From Arsenicicoccus piscis (GTDB taxonomy: Bacteria; Actinomycetota; Actinomycetes; Actinomycetales; Dermatophilaceae): a stretch of DNA of 64,000 bases. The notes below the pieces were generated by a model that was not told where the DNA came from, made no database searches, and was given only the letters and a program-made list of their open reading frames with translations. The translations under genes and the position numbers were made by a program. Position 1 is the stretch's first letter. Each line of letters opens with the position of its first letter. Location of the stretch: positions 62,001 to 126,000 of the forward strand of contig NZ_JAKZHV010000006.1 of assembly GCF_022568835.1 (NCBI RefSeq), read 5' to 3'. Shown here piece after piece: positions 57,677-64,000 of this stretch.

Positions 57677-58495
57677 GTGCCCGGCCGTGCGAGATCCCCG
57701 CTCGGGACGATCACCCGCGGGACCACCAACCCCAACCGGCTGCGCCGCTGCGATCGCTGGCTCGCCGGGCCGCAGGGTCACCGGTTGCGCCGGGCCGGCC
57801 CCGATCCGGTCGTCGTCGACCTGGGCTACGGCGCGTCTCCGGTCACGGCGCTCGAGCTGCACGACCGGCTCGCGCGGGTGCGCGCGGACGTGCAGGTGGT
57901 CGGCATCGAGATCGACCCGGCGCGCGTCGAGGTGGCCAAGCCGCTCGAGCGCGACGGGCTGCGCTTCGTCGTCGGAGGGTTCGAGCTGCCGGTGCCCGAG
58001 CCGCCGGTCTTCGTGCGCGCGTTCAACGTGCTGCGGCAGTACGCCGAGAGCGAGGTGCCCGCAGCCTGGCACGCGGTGCAGGAACGGCTGGCTCCGGACG
58101 GGCTGCTCGTCGACGGGACCTGTGACGAGATCGGCCGGCTCGCCTCCTGGGTTGCCGTAGACCGTGCCGGGCCCAGGTCCCTCACGCTCTCCTACCGGCT
58201 CGCCGGGCTCGCGTCGCCCGGGGTCGTGGCCGAGCGGCTCCCCAAGGCGCTGATCCACCGCAACGTGCCGGGGGAGCCCGTGCACGCCTTCCTCGAGGCG
58301 CTGGACACGGCGTGGACCCGCTCCGCCCACCAGGGCTCGTTCGGCGCCCGACAGCGGTTCCTCGCGACGGCCGCCGCGCTGCGCGACGACGGCTGGCCGC
58401 TGCTGGGCGACGAACGTCGCTGGCGGCTGGGCGAGCTGACCGTCGACTGGGCGGCGGTGGCCCCGGCGGAGGGGTCTGTCGGACCCCGGCACTAG
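57677..58495 (+). CDS. Class I SAM-dependent methyltransferase, unassigned
   Basis: A 272-residue protein with a Rossmann methyltransferase core: VVVDLGYGASPVTALELHDR (motif I), VVGIEIDPARVEVAKPLERD (motif II) and ERLAPDGLLVDGTCDEIGRL. The C-terminal half (ALIHRNVPGEPVHAFLEALD) is specific to a small actinobacterial family of unknown substrate. The GTG at 57677 has TAGAGT 6 nt upstream, probably leaderless. It lies 10 bp from cobD and head-to-head with the riboswitch; a cobalamin-related role is possible but not shown. Confidence 0.78.
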   Translation: MPGRARSPLGTITRGTTNPNRLRRCDRWLAGPQGHRLRRAGPDPVVVDLGYGASPVTALELHDRLARVRADVQVVGIEIDPARVEVAKPLERDGLRFVVGGFELPVPEPPVFVRAFNVLRQYAESEVPAAWHAVQERLAPDGLLVDGTCDEIGRLASWVAVDRAGPRSLTLSYRLAGLASPGVVAERLPKALIHRNVPGEPVHAFLEALDTAWTRSAHQGSFGARQRFLATAAALRDDGWPLLGDERRWRLGELTVDWAAVAPAEGSVGPRH

Positions 58496-58505
58496 GGTGT
58501 GCCGC

Positions 58506-59507
58506 GTGATCACCTCCTTCGGTTCTCGAGCCGTCGGGCTGCTGCTCGGCCAGCTGCTCGACCTGCTGCTCGGTGACCCGCGTCGGCACCACCCGGTCGC
58601 CTGGCTCGGGCGCCTCGCGCTGGGGCTGGAGCGGGTGGTCTACCGGCCCCAGCGGTGGCGTGGGGTGGTCTACACGGGGGTGCTGGTGGGTGGCGTCGTG
58701 GGCGTGGGTGGGGTCGTGGAGTGGCTCACCCGTCGACATCCCGCCGCGCACGCCCTGGCCACCGCCCTGGCCACCTGGACCGTGCTCGGCGGCACCAGCC
58801 TGGTCCGCGAGGGGCGGGCCATGTCCGCCCTGATCGAGCGGGCACCCGAGACGGCCGACGGTCTCGGGCCGGCCCGCGCCCGGCTGGGTCACCTGTGCAG
58901 TCGCGACGCCACGCACCTCGGCCGCGACGAGCTGGCTCGCGCCACCGTCGAGTCGGTCGCCGAGAACACCTCCGACGCGGTCGTGGCGCCGCTGTGGTGG
59001 GGTGCGGTGGCTGGCGTGCCCGGGCTGCTCGGCTACCGCGCCGTCAACACGCTGGACGCGATGGTGGGCTATCGGTCGGAGCGCTATCGCGAGTTCGGTT
59101 GGGCCAGTGCGCGTCTCGACGACCTGGCCAACCTCGTGCCCGCCCGGGTGTGCGCGCTCGTCACGGTGCTGTGCGCCCCGCTGGTCGGCGGCTCCGCCCG
59201 AGCGGCCGTCGACGCCTGGGACCGGGACGCGCCGCACCACCCGAGCCCGAACGCCGGGCCCGTCGAGGCGACCTTCGCCGGTGCGCTGGGGGTGCGGCTC
59301 GGCGGCACCAACCACTACGACGGGGTCGACGAGGACCGCGGCACCCTGGGCTCGGGCCGGCCGGTCGAGGTGGCCGACGTGGCGCGTGCCACCCGGCTGT
59401 CCCGCGCGGTCGGGATCGTCAGCGGGCTGGCCGCGGCGGGCGCGGTCGTCCTCGGTGCCGGGGCTGAGCGTGGCGGGGTCGTGCGTATCGGGGCGGTGGC
59501 GTCATGA
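58506..59507 (+). CDS. cobD: Adenosylcobinamide-phosphate synthase (CobD/CbiB)
   Basis: Membrane enzyme that attaches aminopropanol (or its phosphate) to adenosylcobyric acid. The 333 residues have the family N-terminus LLLGQLLDLLLGDPRRHHPV, GRDELARATVESVAENTSDA, APLWWGAVAGVPGLLGYRAV and NTLDAMVGYRSERYREFGWA, and HPSPNAGPVEATFAGALGVR. The GTG at 58506 has TAGGGT 7 nt upstream. The stop overlaps the cobQ start. Confidence 0.95.
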   Translation: MITSFGSRAVGLLLGQLLDLLLGDPRRHHPVAWLGRLALGLERVVYRPQRWRGVVYTGVLVGGVVGVGGVVEWLTRRHPAAHALATALATWTVLGGTSLVREGRAMSALIERAPETADGLGPARARLGHLCSRDATHLGRDELARATVESVAENTSDAVVAPLWWGAVAGVPGLLGYRAVNTLDAMVGYRSERYREFGWASARLDDLANLVPARVCALVTVLCAPLVGGSARAAVDAWDRDAPHHPSPNAGPVEATFAGALGVRLGGTNHYDGVDEDRGTLGSGRPVEVADVARATRLSRAVGIVSGLAAAGAVVLGAGAERGGVVRIGAVAS

Positions 59508-60970
59508 GCCGCGGGCTGCTGGTGGCCGGCACGACGAGCGACGCCGGCAAGTCGCTGGTGACCGCGGGCCTGTGCCGGTGGCTCGCGCGTGAAGGCGTGT
59601 CCGTCGCGCCGTTCAAGTCGCAGAACATGTCCAACAACTCGATGGTCTGCCCCGACGGCGCCGAGATCGGGCGGGCGCAGTGGGTGCAGGCGCTGGCCGC
59701 CGGCGTCACTCCGGAGGCGGCGATGAATCCCGTTCTCCTCAAACCCGGCTCGGACCACACCTCGCACGTCGTCCTGATGGGTCGACCGGCCGGCCAGCTC
59801 CGGGCGGGCGAGTGGGCCACGGGTCGACGAGCGCTGGCCGAGGCGGCCTACGCAGCCTTCGACGACCTCGCCGCACGCTTCGACGTCGTGCTGGCCGAGG
59901 GCGCGGGGTCGCCCGCCGAGATCAACCTGCGCGAGGGCGACTACGTCAACCTGGGGCTGGCTCGGGCCCGTGACCTGCCGGTCGTCGTGGTCGGCGACAT
60001 CGACCGCGGGGGAGTCCTCGCCGCGTTCTACGGCACGCTCGGGCTGCTCGACCCGGCGGACCAGGCCCACCTGAAGGGGTGGATCGTCAACAAGTTCCGC
60101 GGCGACCTCGGGCTGCTGCGACCCGGGCTCGAGCTGCTGCAGGAGCGCACCGGCGGACGCCCGGTGCTCGGGGTCTTGCCCTACCTGCACGACGTGTGGC
60201 TGGACTCCGAGGACGCCCTTGCCATCGCCGGCTGGTCGCGCGGCACACAGGGTGAGGCACCGCTCACCGTCGCGGTCGTCCGACTCCCGCGGGTGAGCAA
60301 CGCGACCGACGTGGACGCCCTCGCCGGCGAGCCGGGGGTGCAGGTGGTGGTCACGGCCGACCCGGCCGTGGTCGAGCAGGCCGACCTCGTGGTGCTGCCC
60401 GGCACCCGCGCCACGCTCTCCGACCTCGACTGGCTGCGCCGCCGCGGGCTCGCCGACGCGGTGGTGCGGCGCGCCCGCCGCGGCGCGCCGGTGCTCGGGA
60501 TCTGCGGTGGTCACCAGATGCTCGCTGAGACCATCGACGACCCGTTCGGCGTCGAGTCGCCTTCTCCCGCAACGGTTCCGGGGCTCGGGCTGCTCCCCAC
60601 GACCGTGCGATTCGAGCGCAACAAGCGGCTCGGCACACCGAGCGGCGCCTGGCGCGACCGACCCGTCGACGGCTACCTCATCCACCACGGCGCCAGCGCG
60701 CTGCGGGAAGACGCAGGCGACGTCGAGCCGTTCCTGGACGGCTGGCGGTGTGGGTCGGTCTACGGCACGACGTGGCACGGTGCGCTCGAGGGCGACGCCT
60801 TCCGCCAGGCCTTCCTCACCGAGGTGGCCGACCGAGCGGGGCGTTCCTGGGCGCCTGACCCCACCGCGCCCGGCTTCGCGACCCGTCGCGCGGCCATGCT
60901 GGACCGGCTCGGGGACGCCGTCGCCGACCACCTCGACACGACCGCCCTGCGCGAGATGATGGGCCTATGA
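59504..60970 (+). CDS. cobQ: Cobyric acid synthase (glutamine-dependent amidase)
   Basis: Amidates four side chains of adenosylcobyrinic diamide. The 488-residue protein combines a dethiobiotin-synthetase-like domain (LVAGTTSDAGKSLVTAGLCR, FKSQNMSNNSMVCPDGAEIG, LAEGAGSPAEINLREGDYVN) with a class I glutaminase domain (VLGICGGHQMLAETIDDPFG, catalytic Cys in GICGG). It ends with GYLIHHGAS and YGTTWHGALEGDAFRQAFL supplying the His. The start overlaps cobD and the stop overlaps cobL by 4 bp, one operon. Confidence 0.96.
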   Translation: MSRGLLVAGTTSDAGKSLVTAGLCRWLAREGVSVAPFKSQNMSNNSMVCPDGAEIGRAQWVQALAAGVTPEAAMNPVLLKPGSDHTSHVVLMGRPAGQLRAGEWATGRRALAEAAYAAFDDLAARFDVVLAEGAGSPAEINLREGDYVNLGLARARDLPVVVVGDIDRGGVLAAFYGTLGLLDPADQAHLKGWIVNKFRGDLGLLRPGLELLQERTGGRPVLGVLPYLHDVWLDSEDALAIAGWSRGTQGEAPLTVAVVRLPRVSNATDVDALAGEPGVQVVVTADPAVVEQADLVVLPGTRATLSDLDWLRRRGLADAVVRRARRGAPVLGICGGHQMLAETIDDPFGVESPSPATVPGLGLLPTTVRFERNKRLGTPSGAWRDRPVDGYLIHHGASALREDAGDVEPFLDGWRCGSVYGTTWHGALEGDAFRQAFLTEVADRAGRSWAPDPTAPGFATRRAAMLDRLGDAVADHLDTTALREMMGL

Positions 60971-62208
60971 GCACCGCGCCCGTGACCGTCGTCGGGATCG
61001 GCGTCGACGGCTGGGAAGGCCTCGGCCCCGCGGCCCGCCAGGCCGTCGCGGCCGCCGCGGTCGTCATGGGTTCGGACCGGCAGCGCCGGCTCGTGGCCGG
61101 GCACCACCACGCCGACGAGGTAGACCTCCCCAAGCCCCTGCGCGAGCGGCTCACCGCCGAGGTCGACGAGCACGCCGACCGCGGGCTGGTCGTGCTGGCG
61201 AGCGGTGATCCCATGCACTACGGCATCGGGCGCACCCTCGTCGAGCTGCTCGGCGCCGAGCGGGTGCACGTCGTGCCGCACGCCTCGTCCATGTCGCTCG
61301 CCTGCGCCCGGATGGGCTGGCCGCTCGAGGACGTGACCATTGTTTCGGTCGTCGGTCGCCCGCTCGAGGCGCTGGCCCTGGCGGTGCGACCCGGTCGGCG
61401 GCTGCTGGTGCTGTCGGCCGACTCCGGCACCCCGGGCGAGGTCGCCGCGCTGCTGCGCCGCCTCGGTCTCGGGGACAGCCGACTGTCTGTGCTCGACGAC
61501 CTCGGCGGTCCGGGCGAGCGCCGGGTCGACGGGGTGGCCGCCACCTGGTCGGCGAAGCCCGGCTCCGAGCTCAACATCGTGGCTGTTGACGTCCGACCCG
61601 ACCAGGAGCCGCCGCGGCTCGCCGTGGTGCCGGGGCTGCCCGACGAGGTCTACGACAGTGACGGGCAGCTCACCAAGCGTCACGTGCGGGCCGCGACGCT
61701 CGCGACCCTGGCCCCCGCCCCCGGCGAGCTGCTGTGGGACGTGGGGGGCGGGTCCGGCTCGATCGCCATCGAGTGGATGCGGGCCGACCCTACCTGCACC
61801 GCCGTCACCGTCGAGCCGCACCTGGACCGGGTCGCGCGGATCCGCCGCAACGCCCGCACCCTCGGTGTCCCGGGCCTGCAGGTCGTGCCGGGCTCCGCAC
61901 CGGGCGCCCTCGTCGGGTTGCCGCCGCCTGACGCGGTCTTCATCGGCGGCGGACTCACCCAGGTCGGCGTGGTCGACGCCGTCCTCGCGGCGCTGCGCCC
62001 CGGCGGGCGACTCGTCGCCAACACTGTGACGCTCGAGTCGGAGGCGGTGCTGGTCGACCTGTTCCGCCGGCTCGGCGGCACGCTCACGCGGTTGGAGGTG
62101 TCGACCGCCGACGCGGTCGGCTCGTTCGCCGCCTGGCGCCCCGCGCGGCCGGTCACCCAGTGGTCCTGGGTCGCGCCGGATCCCGTTGTGACGCAGGACG
62201 ACCCGTGA
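60967..62208 (+). CDS. cobL: Precorrin-6Y C5,15-methyltransferase (decarboxylating), CobL
   Basis: Fusion of CbiE and CbiT, which methylates C5 and C15 and decarboxylates the C12 side chain. Residues 1-200 are the tetrapyrrole-methylase half (VTVVGIGVDGWEGLGPAARQ, VLASGDPMHYGIGRTLVELL, VHVVPHASSMSLACARMGWP). Residues 215-413 are a Rossmann methyltransferase (GELLWDVGGGSGSIAIEWMR, AVFIGGGLTQVGVVDAVLAA). The 413-residue length fits the fused enzyme. Confidence 0.95.
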   Translation: MSTAPVTVVGIGVDGWEGLGPAARQAVAAAAVVMGSDRQRRLVAGHHHADEVDLPKPLRERLTAEVDEHADRGLVVLASGDPMHYGIGRTLVELLGAERVHVVPHASSMSLACARMGWPLEDVTIVSVVGRPLEALALAVRPGRRLLVLSADSGTPGEVAALLRRLGLGDSRLSVLDDLGGPGERRVDGVAATWSAKPGSELNIVAVDVRPDQEPPRLAVVPGLPDEVYDSDGQLTKRHVRAATLATLAPAPGELLWDVGGGSGSIAIEWMRADPTCTAVTVEPHLDRVARIRRNARTLGVPGLQVVPGSAPGALVGLPPPDAVFIGGGLTQVGVVDAVLAALRPGGRLVANTVTLESEAVLVDLFRRLGGTLTRLEVSTADAVGSFAAWRPARPVTQWSWVAPDPVVTQDDP

Positions 62209-62221
62209 CCCAGGAGGACTC

Positions 62222-63007
62222 GTGACCGTCTACTTCATCGGTGCCGGCCCGGGGGCGCCCGACCTGATCACGCTGCGCGGTGCGCGGATCATCGAGCGAG
62301 CCCCGGTGTGTCTCTACGCCGGCGCGCTGGTGCCCGACGAGCTGCTCGAGCTGTGCCCGCCCGGGGCGCGGCTGGTCGACACCGCCCACCTCGACCTCGA
62401 CCAGATCCTCGACGAGCTGGTGGCCGCGGACCGGCGCGGTGACGACGTCGCTCGGCTGCAGTCCGGTGACCTGTCCGTCTTCTCCGCCGTGGCCGAGCAG
62501 GTGCGCCGGCTCGAGGCGGCGGGGGTGGCCTACGAGATGGTGCCTGGGGTGCCGGCGTTCGCGGCCGCCGCGGCGGCGCTGGGCCGCGAGCTGACCGTCC
62601 CGACGGTCGGTCAGTCGGTCGTCCTCACCCGGGTCGCCCGCAACGCGACGGCGATGCCGCCCGGGGAGACGCTCGCGGCGTTCGGCCGGACGCGGGCGCT
62701 GCTCGTGCTCCACCTGGCGACGCACCTCGCCGACGGGGTGGTCGCCGAGCTGGTCCCGCACTACGGCGCCGACTGCCCGGCGGCGGTGGTCGCCCTGGCG
62801 TCACGCCCCGACGAGGTCGTCGTCCGGTGCACGCTTGGTGAGCTCGGTGACCAGGTGCGCGCCCACGGCATCCGACGCACCGCGGTCCTGCTCGTCGGCC
62901 AGGTGCTCGCCGCGAGCGAGTTCGCGGACTCCCACCTGTACTCCCCGGCCCGTGATCGGCACGACTGTGCCCTGCCACAGCCGGTGGCGGCCGATCGCAC
63001 ACCGTGA
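62222..63007 (+). CDS. cobM: Precorrin-4 C11-methyltransferase
   Basis: Methylates C11 of precorrin-4 or cobalt-precorrin-4. The 261 residues have the tetrapyrrole-methylase motifs MTVYFIGAGPGAPDLITLRG, VARLQSGDLSVFSAVAEQVR, YEMVPGVPAFAAAAAALGRE and LTRVARNATAMPPGETLAAF. The ending HDCALPQPVAADRTP is normal in type. The GTG at 62222 has AGGAGG about 8 nt upstream, 13 bp after the cobL stop. Confidence 0.95.
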   Translation: MTVYFIGAGPGAPDLITLRGARIIERAPVCLYAGALVPDELLELCPPGARLVDTAHLDLDQILDELVAADRRGDDVARLQSGDLSVFSAVAEQVRRLEAAGVAYEMVPGVPAFAAAAAALGRELTVPTVGQSVVLTRVARNATAMPPGETLAAFGRTRALLVLHLATHLADGVVAELVPHYGADCPAAVVALASRPDEVVVRCTLGELGDQVRAHGIRRTAVLLVGQVLAASEFADSHLYSPARDRHDCALPQPVAADRTP

Positions 63008-63145
63008 GCGCGCACAGTGCACGTCCGGTCGACATCCAGCCGCGAGGTGGGACGGGCGGCAGCGCCGTGCTTCACTGGATGGAGGTGACCGGCGCTGGAG
63101 CGCGTGACATGTGAGCTGGCTCGGGGGCCAGGAAGGGGTTCGCCG

Positions 63146-64000
63146 ATGCAGGACGGGCGTTCCGAGGGGAGCAGACCGAACGACGGCGCGGCACGCGAGG
63201 CCTACCGCGGTCACGACTACGCCGCGGCGGCCGACCTGGCCGCCCGCATCGCGCAGGACGCTCTCGAGCGTCGCGACCTGGACGTGTGGTGGGACAACGC
63301 CGTCCTCTCGATCCACGCGCTCGCGGCCTGCGGACGGTTCGACCTGGCTCGGGACCGGGCGCTGGCCCTGACCCGGCACCCCGACGGACAGGCTCCGTTG
63401 CGGCGGGCCGAGGGGTGGACCCTGGCCTCGCAGAACGCCCGGCACGAGGGCGTGGCGCAGGCCCGCCGTGCGGTCGGCTACGCCGAGACCGCGCTGTCGC
63501 TGCTGCGCGAGCTCGACCTCGTGGCGTCCCCGGAGCTGCGGGGGCGGGCCTATGTCCGGGAGGCCGAGGCGCTGATCGCCTTCATCGGCGCCGCGGTCGG
63601 CTGCGAGGACCTGGAGCTGGCCGAGGTCGAGGTGCCACGCCTGCGTGAGATCTTCGACGAGCTGCCGATCGGACAGCCGGCCGCCCTCGCCGCCTGGGTG
63701 CTCGGCACCATGGACTACGCCGCCGGACGCCTCAGCCAGGGCGAGGCCTTCCACTCGGTCTGCGAGCAGCTGCTGGACCCGCGAGCCGACCTGCGCACCT
63801 GGGGGCGCTTCCACAAGGCGGCCGCGTTCGCACGCCTGGACGCCGGGCTCACCGAGGACGTGGGCCGCCACCTCGCGACCGCCCGTCCCATCCTGCGCTT
63901 CGTCGGCAACAACGAGGACGTCGCCGAGCTGGCCATCGGCGAGGCGCGGTTCCGGATCCGCACCGGCGACCTGCGCGGCGCCCTCGACCTGCTCGCCGAG
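63146..64000 (+). CDS. Unidentified helical protein, truncated at window end
   Basis: The frame opens at the ATG at 63146 (MQDGRSEGSRPNDGAAREAY; GGAAGGGG about 10 nt upstream) and stays open for 285 codons to the window edge. Sequence is Ala, Leu and Arg rich with paired helices (AACGRFDLARDRALALTRHP, VGYAETALSLLRELDLV, LRGRAYVREAEALIAF), as in TPR-type repeats. It may be the start of a larger regulator with a C-terminal domain outside the window. No family assigned. Confidence 0.6.
   Translation, partial: MQDGRSEGSRPNDGAAREAYRGHDYAAAADLAARIAQDALERRDLDVWWDNAVLSIHALAACGRFDLARDRALALTRHPDGQAPLRRAEGWTLASQNARHEGVAQARRAVGYAETALSLLRELDLVASPELRGRAYVREAEALIAFIGAAVGCEDLELAEVEVPRLREIFDELPIGQPAALAAWVLGTMDYAAGRLSQGEAFHSVCEQLLDPRADLRTWGRFHKAAAFARLDAGLTEDVGRHLATARPILRFVGNNEDVAELAIGEARFRIRTGDLRGALDLLAE

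Overview
The window is a GC-rich actinobacterial chromosome segment. Its gene content and order (map-glnA2-glnE, glnA1-RDD-DUF4191-lipA-lipB, E2-lpd-pepA-gcvT, cobalamin genes with an SCO2322-type protein, DUF222/HNH genes) suggest Micrococcales, perhaps Intrasporangiaceae or Dermatophilaceae; the family is an inference. At least eight genes have a TANNNT -10 hexamer 6-7 nt before the start codon, a leaderless-transcript layout common in Actinobacteria.

Layout. 1-10.5 kb is core: methionine aminopeptidase (cut by the window edge), glutamine synthetase II, GlnE, a secreted PhoX phosphatase behind a PHO box, a lipid kinase, a TetR regulator and a FabH-like synthase. 10.5-31.3 kb is accessory. 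It starts with nested insertion sequences: an IS3 element interrupted by two IS110-family elements, then an intact IS256-family element with an 8-bp target duplication, then an IS21 remnant. Next comes a tightly overlapping minus-strand stress operon, dnaK-grpE-cbpA-cbpM-clpB-trx-(broken UBP zinc finger)-cNMP/TrxR-like, with a MEDS-LuxR regulator upstream. The region closes with a sarcosine-oxidase-like gene and a decayed IS256 transposase lying between two more IS256-type ends.

31.4-44.9 kb is core again: GlnA1 with a textbook GlnR box, lipoate synthesis (lipA, lipB), a receptor-like protein kinase, the lipoylated E2, E3, leucyl aminopeptidase and GcvT, so lipoate makers and users are close together. 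44.9-48.7 kb holds a repeat-rich spacer and a large DUF222/HNH gene. 48.7-51.5 kb encodes an extracytoplasmic flavin electron-transfer set: ApbE, an FMN-binding protein and a membrane ferric-reductase-like protein. 51.6-63 kb is a cobalamin locus: minus-strand cobS, cobU, an ECF transporter and an SCO2322-type protein behind a cobalamin riboswitch; plus-strand methyltransferase, cobD, cobQ, cobL and cobM. A partial gene runs off the right edge.

The most interesting observation is in the IS110 element at 10710-12123. Because it split a recognisable IS3 gene, its target site and both ends can be read directly. Its 5' non-coding region holds four short segments, in the order expected of a bridge RNA, that match the left target, right target, left donor and right donor. 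The second IS110 element shows three of the four.
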